Shown here in pieces: positions 1 to 6,750 of a stretch of 7,892 nucleotides of DNA; position 1 is the first letter of the stretch, and every line of letters begins with the position of its first letter. The stretch is from UBA5359 sp002410925 [NCBI: bacterium UBP13_UBA5359] (GTDB taxonomy: Bacteria > UBP13 > UBA5359): NCBI GenBank assembly GCA_002410925.1, contig DHPR01000007.1, forward strand, positions 1,576 through 9,467, read 5' to 3'. The notes under the pieces were generated by a model. The model was not told where the DNA came from, made no database searches, and was given only the letters and a program-made list of their open reading frames with translations. Made by a program: the position numbers and the translations under genes.

Positions 1-459
1 TACTTTCCGCAGATAACATCCACCCATACTTTTGAGGATAGGCTTCGCACCATTGATCTGGCGCGAGAAGCCGGTTTGTCTATCTGCTGTGGCGGGATAA
101 TAGGGATGGGCGAGAGCCGGGAAGATCGAGCACGGATGGCTCTGGAGCTGGCAAAAATAGCGCCGGATTCCATACCGGTGAATATTTTGATGCCCATACC
201 GGGCACACCGTTGGAAAATTGTCGGCGAATAAGCATCAGCGAGGCATTAAGAACTATTGCCGTCTTCAGAATCGCCAATCCTATGGCCACCGTTCGCCTG
301 GCAGCCGGAAGAGAGAGCTTTCTTGGTGATTTTATGGGTATGGCCTTCATGGCTGGTGCCAATGCTATGATGATCGGAGGTTATCTTACGCAGCGAGGAC
401 GGGCTGTTGAGAAAGATCAGGGGCTTATTCGAGAGGTGCTGGAGGCATGGAACGCATAG
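1..459 (+). CDS. bioB: Biotin synthase BioB, C-terminal part (5' end outside window)
   Basis: Radical SAM enzyme that inserts sulfur into dethiobiotin, the last step of biotin synthesis, in the cytoplasm. The reading frame is open from base 1, giving 152 residues. That is a little under half of a usual 320-350 residue BioB, so the gene starts outside the window. The CxxxCxxC cluster of the radical SAM centre is in the missing part. Visible family features are FPQITSTHTFEDR at the left edge and ICCGGIIGMGE, whose first Cys (fragment residue 29) matches the [2Fe-2S] ligand Cys188 of E. coli BioB. Further on are DSIPVNILMPIPGTPLE and VRLAAGRE, whose Arg in VRL matches the unusual cluster ligand Arg260. 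The C-terminal FMAGANAMMIGGYLTQRGR is also typical. The residue after the cluster Cys is a second Cys where E. coli has Ser. The stop overlaps bioF by 13 nt. The assignment is secure; an internal TTG at 76 is not the start. Confidence 0.96.
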   Translation, partial: YFPQITSTHTFEDRLRTIDLAREAGLSICCGGIIGMGESREDRARMALELAKIAPDSIPVNILMPIPGTPLENCRRISISEALRTIAVFRIANPMATVRLAAGRESFLGDFMGMAFMAGANAMMIGGYLTQRGRAVEKDQGLIREVLEAWNA

Positions 460-1598
460 AAGCTTATATGGAAAAACGAGCCGCGGAAGGTACGCTGCGC
501 AAGCTGAGCGAACTCAAAGCCAGATATCCCGCCAGGGTCATTGAATCTGGGCGTGAGCTGATTGATTTTTCTTCCAACGATTATCTGGGTCTCTCCAATG
601 ATGATCGTTTGATAGCTGCAGCCAGGCAGGGGCTGGATGAATGGGGCACCGGCAGCGGGGCCTCAAGGTTGATGAGCGGCAGTTTAGCGCCGCATCATTG
701 CCTGGAAGCTGAGACGGCTTGCTTCAAGGGCAAGGAAGATGCTCTTGTTTTTAATTCCGGATACCAGGCCAACATCAGTCTGATTCCTGCACTCGTGAGC
801 AGAGGAGATGTAATCTTTGCTGATCGGTTTTGTCATGCCAGCCAGATAGACGGGGCGGTGCTCTCCGGAGCAAAGCTTTTCCGATATGAACATAACAACA
901 TCGAAAGGCTGGCATATCTGCTGAAGAGAGAAAGGGAAAAATACCGGGAAGCGCTGCTGCTGACAGAGTCCGTGTTCAGTATGGACGGCGATATCGCACT
1001 GTTGGCGGATATTGTTGAATTAAAGAAGCGTTTCAACTGCAAGCTGCTGTTGGACGAAGCGCATGCTGCCGGGGCGTTTGGCCGGGGTATGGCGCACAGG
1101 CTGGGGCTGACTGCAGAAGTAGATATTCTTATGGGTACGTTCAGCAAGGCTTTCGGCAGCTTCGGTGCTTATGTCGCTTGTTCGCATGCCATGAAGGAAT
1201 ACTTTGTCAATAACGCGCGAGGTTTCATATACTCCACTTCGCTTCCGGCTACATCTATCTGCGCCAGCATTGCTGCCTTAAAGATAGTAGCCGAGCATCC
1301 GGATATGTCGGCAAAGCTGCAGGCGAAAGCTGCTTATTTACGAAAGGGGCTTAGTCGGCAAGGTTGGCCGGCAGGCGGCGAAAGTCAGATTCTGCCGGTG
1401 ATTGTAAAACGAAGTGAAACGGCTCTTAATCTCTCTCAAAGACTGCGGGCGGCCGGCCTGAGAGTTCTGGCTGTTCGGCCGCCGACCGTTCCCAGGGGAA
1501 CGGCCAGGTTACGCTTCAGCTTATGTCTGGCTCACTCCGAACGAGATCTTGATTATACTCTTGAGGTGATGGATGGACTCCGGCAATTTTTGGTTTGA
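447..1598 (+). CDS. bioF: 8-amino-7-oxononanoate synthase BioF
   Basis: PLP-dependent enzyme that condenses pimeloyl-ACP (or pimeloyl-CoA) with L-alanine to give KAPA (8-amino-7-oxononanoate), the first ring-assembly step of biotin synthesis. The 383 residues match the family length (E. coli 384). The N-terminal substrate motif FSSNDYLGLS is at 41-50. DRFCHAS follows, with His130 in the place of the PLP-stacking His. TESVFSMDGD is at 173-182. LLDEAHAAGAFG carries Asp203 and His206, and TFSKAFGSFG carries the Schiff-base Lys234. Near the C-terminus VRPPTVPRGTARLRFSL (from 343) is diagnostic of BioF against the related Kbl and HemA enzymes. ATG 447 is preferred: GAGAGGTG at 431-438 lies about 8 nt upstream, while the next in-frame ATG (468) has no good site. 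The start overlaps bioB by 13 nt and the end overlaps the next gene by 26 nt. Confidence 0.96.
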   Translation: MERIEAYMEKRAAEGTLRKLSELKARYPARVIESGRELIDFSSNDYLGLSNDDRLIAAARQGLDEWGTGSGASRLMSGSLAPHHCLEAETACFKGKEDALVFNSGYQANISLIPALVSRGDVIFADRFCHASQIDGAVLSGAKLFRYEHNNIERLAYLLKREREKYREALLLTESVFSMDGDIALLADIVELKKRFNCKLLLDEAHAAGAFGRGMAHRLGLTAEVDILMGTFSKAFGSFGAYVACSHAMKEYFVNNARGFIYSTSLPATSICASIAALKIVAEHPDMSAKLQAKAAYLRKGLSRQGWPAGGESQILPVIVKRSETALNLSQRLRAAGLRVLAVRPPTVPRGTARLRFSLCLAHSERDLDYTLEVMDGLRQFLV

Positions 1599-2271
1599 CG
1601 AACGAGGGGCTGATTTGCCTTATGTTGTTTGCCTGCCGGGCTGGGGATATGATTGGCGTATTATGTCCTGTTGCCGAGCTGAGGTAAACCGCATCTACAT
1701 TCGCAATACCTTCAAGCCCGGCCTTCTGTCTCAGCTGGCCGATTGGTTGAAGTCGTCCAAATTCGGTCCTGTTGTTATGCTGGGATGGTCACTTGGTGGA
1801 TTTGCGGCTGTGGATTTTGCCATGGCCTATCCTGAATTGGTAGCATCGCTGGTTTTGGTGGGAATACGGCGCCGGTACAGCCCTAAGGAGATTCAGTTGG
1901 CTAAAGACGGGATTGCCTATGACTGTGCTTTTTATCTGGAAGGCTTCTATAGACAGAGCTTTTTGCCGGCTCAGAAGGAAGAGTGGACTGCGTTCAGAAC
2001 TGGTCTGCTGGAGGAGTATCTAAAAGTGATGAGCGTTGAGGAATTAATACCGGGGTTGGATTATTTGGCCTTATCTCGCATAGATGAAGCTTCACTCTCT
2101 ATCCGTCCTACACTTATGGTGCATGGTGCACGCGATATGATAGCTTTGCCGGATGAAGCATACGAGCTGGCCCGAGTTTCGGATACCCCGCTTTGTATGC
2201 TTCAAGATGCCGCACATGCTGCATTCTTACATTCAGATTTTCAGGAGATTATCAGGCAATGGCTGAGCTAG
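1573..2271 (+). CDS. bioH: BioH-like pimeloyl-ACP methyl ester esterase (alpha/beta hydrolase)
   Basis: Probably removes the methyl group from pimeloyl-ACP methyl ester, ending the BioC-primed chain elongation and giving pimeloyl-ACP for BioF. The sequence shows an alpha/beta-hydrolase fold of 232 residues. LPGWG at 21-25 forms the oxyanion region, and GWSLGG at 71-76 is the nucleophile elbow with Ser73. HGARD ends in Asp188, and DAAHAAF carries His215, giving a Ser-Asp-His triad. The GWG and GWSLGG motifs match E. coli BioH. It is shorter than E. coli BioH (256 residues), and the usual D-x-PG-x-G-x-S loop after strand 4 is absent, replaced by a stretch around NTFKPGLLSQ. In that respect it recalls the compact BioG family. 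Its place between bioF and bioC supports the role. The start is set by ATG 1573 with GAGG at 1563-1566. The fold is certain; the exact family (BioH, BioG or a third type) is inferred. Confidence 0.85.
   Translation: MDSGNFWFDERGADLPYVVCLPGWGYDWRIMSCCRAEVNRIYIRNTFKPGLLSQLADWLKSSKFGPVVMLGWSLGGFAAVDFAMAYPELVASLVLVGIRRRYSPKEIQLAKDGIAYDCAFYLEGFYRQSFLPAQKEEWTAFRTGLLEEYLKVMSVEELIPGLDYLALSRIDEASLSIRPTLMVHGARDMIALPDEAYELARVSDTPLCMLQDAAHAAFLHSDFQEIIRQWLS
2243..2248 (+). promoter_or_regulatory. Ribosome binding site of bioC
   Basis: AGGAGA lies 10 nt before ATG 2259, inside the end of the bioH-like gene. It decides the bioC start. The reading frame is open back to an ATG at 2193, but that start would add 22 Cys/Arg-rich residues encoded inside the bioH-like gene, with no family counterpart. 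Confidence 0.7.
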
Positions 2272-3014
2272 ATATACTTCGTGCTTTTTCTCGCGCCTCT
2301 TCCACCTATGAGAGTCATGCCCGGGTTCAGCGCCTCTGTGCTCAGGATATGCTGGGTATGCTGGATATATCATCTCCCGGGAATGTGCTGGAGGTGGGAT
2401 GCGGCACGGGTCTGCTCACTCGCATGCTTGCCGGCAAATTCCCGGATGCCGGTATATTGGCCTGTGATCCTTCTCAACGAATGTTGACGGAAGCAAGACG
2501 CACGGCTCCTGCCCGGGTGGAATTTATATGTTGCAGCCTGGAGGAGCTTCCCCGGAACTCCTGGGAGCTGATAGTATCGAATGCTGCTTTGCATTGGGCC
2601 GGTCCACTGCGGGCAACACTTGCCAGGCTGAAAAGCAGCCTGCATCCGGACGGCCTGCTGGCTTTCAGCTACTTTACCAGAAACACTTATCCGGAATTGG
2701 CGGAAGCATTGTCGCAGGCAGCAGGTACGGAGGTGCAGCTGGCCTGCAGCGGCTTTGCCTCAGCTGATGAGACGGCGAACGAGGTAGCTAAGGTCTTTAA
2801 AAAAGTTCAAATAGAGCGAAAGGTTTATATCCATAATTTTACCGATATCAGGGCATTACTAAGGCATATAAAGCTTACCGGTACACGGGGAACAGGCGCC
2901 AGGCCAAAGCTGGTATGGACAAAGGGATTGTTGGATCGGACCCAGCGGGAGTATCTGGCTCGTTTCGGATCTATCAGGGTTGGATATGAGGTTGTCATAT
3001 GCACGGCAAAATAA
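2259..3014 (+). CDS. bioC: Malonyl-ACP O-methyltransferase BioC
   Basis: SAM-dependent methyltransferase that methylates the free carboxyl of malonyl-ACP. The masked thioester can then prime fatty acid synthesis and be extended to pimeloyl-ACP methyl ester. From ATG 2259 it has 251 residues, the normal BioC size. It opens with the BioC-type AFSRASSTYESHARVQ (9-24). The SAM-binding motif I is VLEVGCGTG at 43-51, the acidic end of strand 2 is ACD (68-70), and the SNAALHW motif is at 107-113. The C-terminus has LLRHIKLTGTRG (200-211) and ends GYEVVICTA, both usual in BioC and unlike general type-11 methyltransferases. The start was chosen from the AGGAGA site and the N-terminal match. The gene overlaps the bioH-like gene by 13 nt and bioD by 16 nt. 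Its pairing with an esterase gene fits the BioC/BioH pimelate route. Confidence 0.93.
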   Translation: MAELDILRAFSRASSTYESHARVQRLCAQDMLGMLDISSPGNVLEVGCGTGLLTRMLAGKFPDAGILACDPSQRMLTEARRTAPARVEFICCSLEELPRNSWELIVSNAALHWAGPLRATLARLKSSLHPDGLLAFSYFTRNTYPELAEALSQAAGTEVQLACSGFASADETANEVAKVFKKVQIERKVYIHNFTDIRALLRHIKLTGTRGTGARPKLVWTKGLLDRTQREYLARFGSIRVGYEVVICTAK

Positions 3015-3715
3015 AGGCGCTCTTCATAACAGGAACGGATACGGACGCAGGCAAGACGATCTTTTGTGCGCAGCTGTTGGCATTTTTAAGACGGAAGGGG
3101 ATAAATGCTGTCAGTCAGAAATGGGTGCAGACCGGTTGTGAAGAAACGGATGATGCAGCTCTTCATATTGATACAGCCGGACTGGCGCAGCCGGAAGCGC
3201 CTGATTTGATTACACCTGTTCGTTTTGCATACCCGGCCTCTCCGCATCTCGCCGCCAGACTGGAGGGGAAGGACGTGGATGTTCGGATTATAAGCAGCGC
3301 GTTGAATAACCTGATGCAGCGTTATGATATCGTGCTTTGCGAAGGATCGGGTGGAGCGCTGGTGCCGCTGGCGGATTCTTTGTTGCTATCGGATTATGCA
3401 GCGCAGCTTGGGCTGCCGGCAATAATTGTCAGTGCCAACAAATTGGGTTGTATAAACCATACTCTATTAACAGTGGAAGCGCTCAAATCCAGGAACATAC
3501 CGGTATTAGGAATAGCATTTATGAGAGTTTTGGCAGAAGCAGATGAAATTATCGCTGAAGACAATGTGGAAACTGTAAGGAAGCTCTCCGGGGTAACCGT
3601 ATTGGGAGAACTCGATTGGCTTGAGAGACCGGACACTTATAGTACCGATTTTGACAGGCTGGGGGAGGCTTTCCTGGAAAGATGGGATCTATTCGATGAT
3701 GGACGAAATTATTAA
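2999..3715 (+). CDS. bioD: Dethiobiotin synthetase BioD
   Basis: ATP-dependent carboxylase that closes the ureido ring of DAPA (7,8-diaminononanoate) with CO2 to give dethiobiotin. It has 238 residues (E. coli about 225). The P-loop GTDTDAGKT is at 12-20. KWVQTG (41-46) holds the substrate-binding Lys41, equivalent to E. coli Lys37. CEGSGGALVPL (114-124) is the second catalytic segment with Glu115. ANKLGCINHTLLT (146-158) matches the family's LGxINHTLLT motif. Two positions differ from E. coli BioD: Ala for Val before the P-loop Gly-Lys, and Trp for Pro after the catalytic Lys. The key catalytic residues remain, so activity is expected. ATG 2999 has GAGG at 2988-2991, 7 nt upstream, within bioC, which it overlaps by 16 nt. 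It overlaps bioA by 20 nt. Confidence 0.95.
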   Translation: MHGKIKALFITGTDTDAGKTIFCAQLLAFLRRKGINAVSQKWVQTGCEETDDAALHIDTAGLAQPEAPDLITPVRFAYPASPHLAARLEGKDVDVRIISSALNNLMQRYDIVLCEGSGGALVPLADSLLLSDYAAQLGLPAIIVSANKLGCINHTLLTVEALKSRNIPVLGIAFMRVLAEADEIIAEDNVETVRKLSGVTVLGELDWLERPDTYSTDFDRLGEAFLERWDLFDDGRNY

Positions 3716-5051
3716 AACCGATCTTGCTCACAATTGGCATCCATTCACACAGATGGATGAATTGAGAAAGAGGCCGCCATTGCTTATCGAGCATGCGGAA
3801 GGTGTCAAGCTCTATGCTTCTGATGGCAAAGCATACTACGATACCATAGCCAGTTGGTGGTGCAATGTCCATGGACACTGCCGGAAAGAGATTAGTGATG
3901 CTGTAGCCAGGCAGGCTGCCAAATTGGACCACACTCTCTTTGCTGCCATCACACATGAACCGGCTGCAGTGCTCTCTCGGAGGCTCGCAGCCATCTCTCC
4001 TGCGGGGCTGAATCGCGTATTTTATTCGGACAACGGGTCATGTGCAGTTGAGATCGCCTTGAAAATGAGTACACAATACTGGCGGAATCGAGGGCGGGCT
4101 GGAAAGAAGCGGTTTATCTGCTTTGACAGGGGATATCACGGAGATACGATCGGCGCCATGAGCGTGGGAGGGGTGGATATCTACATCTCTCATTTCAGAC
4201 ACTTGATGTATGATTCGATTCGCATTCCCACGCCTTACTGCTACCGCTGTCCGCTGGGCCTGAGAAAGGATGACTGTGGCTGCAAATGTGCCGATCTGTT
4301 ACAGGAAACACTACAGAAACATTCCGAAGAAACAGCGGCGATCATACTGGAGCCGATATTGCTGGGCGCAGGGGGCATGATTGTGTATCCCGCTGAATAT
4401 GTGAAACGCGCCGAAGAGCTGGCAAAGAGTTACGATGTGCATTTGATCCTGGATGAAGTAGCCACCGGTTTCGGCAGGACAGGCAAGATGTTTGCCGCAG
4501 ATCATGCAGGAATCGCTCCCGATTTTATGTGTGTTTCCAAGGGCTTGACGGGCGGGACATTGCCGCTGGCAGCGACCCTGACAACGGAAGAGGTATTCGA
4601 TTCCTTTGCCGAGCCGGTAAGAGGAATAAAGACCTTCTACCACGGTCATACTTTTACGGCCAATCCTATAGCCTGTGCAGCAGCCAACGCCAGCCTGGAG
4701 TTGTTTGAGGCAGAGAATACTCTTGCAAATGTTGCTTATTTACAAGGCCGTTTGTCGGATGATTTTGCGTCATATGCCGATCATCCGCTGGTAGGAGATA
4801 TTCGGGTTATCGGCTGCTGCGGTGCACTTGAACTGGTAAAGAATAAAGAGAGCAAGGAACCTCTATCTGTTGAAGATATGGCTAAGATGGATTTTTACGG
4901 CCAGGGTTTCGATCAGGGGATCATTTTGAGGCCGGTAGCCAATGTTGTCTATCTTTTTCTTCCGCTTGCTGTTGGAAAAGCCGATTTGGATAAGATGCTG
5001 GAGCGCTTCAGATTAACATTGACATGTGCCGCGGATAAAAATATACTGTGA
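3696..5051 (+). CDS. bioA: Adenosylmethionine-8-amino-7-oxononanoate aminotransferase BioA
   Basis: Class III PLP aminotransferase that converts KAPA to DAPA (7,8-diaminononanoate), in most characterised BioA enzymes with SAM as amino donor. From ATG 3696 it has 451 residues. HNWHPFTQM begins at residue 12. ASWWCNVHGH (52-61) carries the substrate-pocket Trp pair, and SDNGS (111-115) binds the cofactor phosphate. GYHGDT has Tyr147, LDEV has Asp253, and VSKGLTGG has the Schiff-base Lys282. GHTFTANP starts at about 317. An insert with cysteines at about 182, 185, 194, 196 and 198 (CYRC and CGCKC) is absent from E. coli BioA. The frame is open back to 3621, but that would add 25 residues without family support. 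ATG 3699 is an equally possible start, and the upstream site (GGGA at 3684-3687) is weak. It overlaps bioD by 20 nt. No terminator follows. Use of lysine as donor, as in Bacillus BioK, cannot be excluded by eye. Confidence 0.95.
   Translation: MMDEIIKTDLAHNWHPFTQMDELRKRPPLLIEHAEGVKLYASDGKAYYDTIASWWCNVHGHCRKEISDAVARQAAKLDHTLFAAITHEPAAVLSRRLAAISPAGLNRVFYSDNGSCAVEIALKMSTQYWRNRGRAGKKRFICFDRGYHGDTIGAMSVGGVDIYISHFRHLMYDSIRIPTPYCYRCPLGLRKDDCGCKCADLLQETLQKHSEETAAIILEPILLGAGGMIVYPAEYVKRAEELAKSYDVHLILDEVATGFGRTGKMFAADHAGIAPDFMCVSKGLTGGTLPLAATLTTEEVFDSFAEPVRGIKTFYHGHTFTANPIACAAANASLELFEAENTLANVAYLQGRLSDDFASYADHPLVGDIRVIGCCGALELVKNKESKEPLSVEDMAKMDFYGQGFDQGIILRPVANVVYLFLPLAVGKADLDKMLERFRLTLTCAADKNIL
5019..5047 (+). 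promoter_or_regulatory. Predicted sigma-A/sigma-70 promoter for the phosphate gene pair
   Basis: A perfect -35 TTGACA (5019-5024) is followed by a 17-bp spacer and a -10 TATACT (5042-5047), which matches 5 of 6 bases of TATAAT. The start of transcription would be near 5054, about 30 nt before the TTG start of the DUF47 gene and just before its strong ribosome binding site. The promoter covers the last codons of bioA. TTAACA (5013-5018) sits directly against the -35 and resembles a Gram-positive PhoP half-site, but the usual 11-bp repeat spacing is missing. The promoter is seen in sequence only; its activity is inferred. Confidence 0.65.
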
Positions 5052-5067
5052 TAAGTAGCTGATTGCA

Positions 5068-5078
5068 GGGGGAGGAAG
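5068..5078 (+). promoter_or_regulatory. Ribosome binding site that sets the TTG start of the DUF47 gene
   Basis: GGGGGAGGAAG is strongly complementary to the 16S rRNA tail. Its GGAGG core (5071-5075) lies 10 nt before TTG 5086. An in-frame TAG at 5056-5058 excludes starts further upstream, and the next in-frame ATG would remove about 29 conserved N-terminal residues, so TTG is the start. Confidence 0.8.
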
Positions 5079-5085
5079 ATATAAA

Positions 5086-5706
5086 TTGGGACTTATACCG
5101 AAGGACGTGCGTTTTTTTGAGTTGTTTGAACGCGATGCCGCAAACGTTTATCAGGGAGCCATAGAGCTGGAAGCGATGCTGGAGCATCCCGATGAGTTTG
5201 AAGAGAGGCTCAAAAGCATTACCAATTTAGAGCATGAAGGCGACATAATAACTCACGAGATCATGGATCGTCTTAACCGTACTTTTGTTACGCCCATAGA
5301 CAGGGAGGATATCCATGCTCTGGCCGGCGGTTTAGATGATATTTTGGACTACATAGAGGCCACGGCCGACAGAATGCACCTATATAAAATTAATGTTCCT
5401 ACGCCGGAGGTGAAGGAACTGGCTTCCATACTTACTCAAGCCGTAGAGCAGATCTGCCTGGCTGTAAAAGATCTGCGCGATTTACGCCGGGCACGTCGCA
5501 TTATGGATCGCGGCATAGAAATAAACCGCCTGGAAAATGAGGGTGATCGTATCAGCCGTGCTGCCCTGGCTCGTATTTTTGATGAATGCGTCGATCCTGT
5601 CGACGCCATCAAATGGAAGGAAATTTATGAGCATATCGAGACGGCTATCGATAAATGTGAGGATATAGCTAATGTTATGGAAACGGTGGTAGTAAAGCAT
5701 GCCTGA
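5086..5706 (+). CDS. DUF47 / PhoU-like putative phosphate transport regulator
   Basis: Cytoplasmic all-helical PhoU-like protein (DUF47 family), thought to regulate or assist the PiT permease encoded next to it; the biochemical role of the family is poorly defined. It has 206 residues, the normal length. The start IPKDVRFFELFERDA is typical. Two PhoU-like acidic segments are visible: NLEHEGDIITHEIMDRL (about 47-63) followed by PIDREDIHALAGGLDDILDYIE (about 70-91), and the second copy NRLENEGDRISR (about 146-157) followed by IKWKEIYEHIETAIDKCEDIAN. The E/D-rich helices resemble the metal-binding motifs of PhoU. There is no signal peptide or membrane segment. The gene uses a TTG start with a strong ribosome binding site and follows bioA by 34 nt. 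It overlaps the permease gene by 8 nt, so the two are very likely co-translated. Confidence 0.9.
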   Translation: MGLIPKDVRFFELFERDAANVYQGAIELEAMLEHPDEFEERLKSITNLEHEGDIITHEIMDRLNRTFVTPIDREDIHALAGGLDDILDYIEATADRMHLYKINVPTPEVKELASILTQAVEQICLAVKDLRDLRRARRIMDRGIEINRLENEGDRISRAALARIFDECVDPVDAIKWKEIYEHIETAIDKCEDIANVMETVVVKHA

Positions 5707-6700
5707 ACTCAGTTTGTTAGTCCTGGCAGTTATTTTCCTGGCCGTTCTGTTTGATTTTTCTAACGGTTTCAACGATACGGCCAATTCTATTGCCACCGTA
5801 GTTTCCACCAGGGTTATGTCTCCGATGGCGGCTGTGCTGATGGCCGCTGCGCTTAACTTTGCCGGAGCATTTTTCAGCACCTCGGTCGCCGGAACCATCG
5901 GCAAAGGCATAGTGTCGCCGGGAGCTGTCACCATGCTGACTATAGTCAGCGCCCTTATTGTGGCTACTATCTGGAACGTAGTCCTTACCCTGCTTGGATT
6001 GCCGATCAGCGCCTCACATGCCCTTATCGGTGGTATTATAGGCGCTGCTCTGGTGGCACATGGTCCTTCCGTTCTCCAGATTGGCGGTATTCTTAAAATA
6101 CTCTTATCTCTTCTTATCTCTCCGCTGTTGGGATTGGGCGTAGGTTTCTTCTTCATGGTCTTGCTTTACTGGATCTTCCATCGTACATCTCCTACGCGGG
6201 TGAACAAGCATTTTCGACGCTTGCAGATATTTTCGGCCGCCTTTATGGCTTTTTCGCATGGTTCCAATGATGCTCAGAAATCCATGGGTATAATTACATT
6301 GGCTCTGTTCAGCACCGGAGTCATCAGCACTTTTCATGTTCCTGTATGGGTTATAGCCATATGTGCGCTGGCCATGGCGGTAGGAACTATTACCGGTGGA
6401 TGGAAGGTTATTCGCACCATGGGTGCTCGAATGATGAAACTTCAGCCGGTACACGGTTTTGCTGCCGAGACTGCGGCGGCAATGGTTATACTTCTGGCCT
6501 CTGCTGTGGGAGCACCGGTCAGCACTACACATGTCATTGCCACTTCGATTATGGGGGTGGGGGCATCAAGACGCTTATCGGCTGTCCGTTGGGGGGTAGC
6601 CAGTAATATTGTGCTGGCCTGGGTCTTTACTCTGCCTTTGACGGCGCTGGGAGCGGCTGCGGTTTATTTTATCCTCAATCTCTTTTTTCAAGGCGCATAA
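5699..6700 (+). CDS. PiT-family inorganic phosphate permease
   Basis: Integral membrane symporter for inorganic phosphate (family PiT, PF01384), with the coupling cation (H+ or Na+) not decidable from sequence. It has 333 residues, the compact form with only a short central cytoplasmic loop (about 161-178). The two inverted halves each carry the family signature: GFNDTANS at 23-30 and SHGSNDAQKSMGI at 186-198. Each is followed by a P-[IV]-S-x-[ST]-H motif, PISASH at 102-107 and PVSTTH at 273-278. About ten hydrophobic segments can be seen, for example 6-22, 43-62, 77-98, 103-121, 130-160, 215-232 and 300-328. ATG 5699 overlaps the DUF47 stop by 8 nt with only a weak GGTGG upstream, so translation is probably coupled. 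The DUF47-PiT pairing is common in bacteria and archaea. The symbol pit/pitA would be reasonable but is not assigned. Confidence 0.94.
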   Translation: MPELSLLVLAVIFLAVLFDFSNGFNDTANSIATVVSTRVMSPMAAVLMAAALNFAGAFFSTSVAGTIGKGIVSPGAVTMLTIVSALIVATIWNVVLTLLGLPISASHALIGGIIGAALVAHGPSVLQIGGILKILLSLLISPLLGLGVGFFFMVLLYWIFHRTSPTRVNKHFRRLQIFSAAFMAFSHGSNDAQKSMGIITLALFSTGVISTFHVPVWVIAICALAMAVGTITGGWKVIRTMGARMMKLQPVHGFAAETAAAMVILLASAVGAPVSTTHVIATSIMGVGASRRLSAVRWGVASNIVLAWVFTLPLTALGAAAVYFILNLFFQGA

Positions 6701-6701
6701 T

Positions 6702-6719
6702 CGGGAGAGTGTCTGCCCG
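6702..6719 (+). other. Weak imperfect hairpin between the permease and methyltransferase genes
   Basis: CGGGAGA and TCTGCCCG can pair as a seven-base-pair stem with one bulged G and a three-base loop, one base after the permease stop codon. No T-run follows (CTTTATCAGG), so this is not a convincing intrinsic terminator; it might slow polymerase or protect an RNA end. The rest of the 63-nt gap (6701-6763) holds no recognisable promoter, only the ribosome binding site of the next gene. Confidence 0.25.
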
Positions 6720-6750
6720 CTTTATCAGGTATGTCGAGGAGCCGGCAATA

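Noticed and set aside
833-1147. Minus-strand open frame opposite bioF
   Set aside because: It is Ser-rich shadow sequence of a conserved BioF core, with no ribosome binding site or family match.
2193-2258. Upstream extension of the bioC frame from ATG 2193
   Set aside because: It would add 22 Cys/Arg-rich residues encoded wholly inside the bioH-like gene; the family N-terminus and the AGGAGA site both point to ATG 2259.
3651-3656. TTGACA near the end of bioD, upstream of bioA
   Set aside because: No acceptable -10 sequence is found 16-18 bp downstream.
3621-3695. Upstream extension of the bioA frame
   Set aside because: These 25 codons lie inside bioD and have no match to BioA N-termini, which begin close to the HNWHPFTQM segment.
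4123-4150. TTGACA followed at 16 bp by TACGAT inside bioA
   Set aside because: The -10 matches only four of six bases and no gene start lies near; probably chance within codons.
5482-6156. Long minus-strand open frame opposite the DUF47 and permease genes
   Set aside because: It is antisense to two well-conserved overlapping genes and its translation is low-complexity Thr/Ile/Pro-rich with no recognisable domain.
6638-6670. Possible promoter for the methyltransferase (TTGACG with an AT-rich TTTATTTT downstream)
   Set aside because: The spacing is 19-20 bp and the -10 match is poor, so it is not supported.
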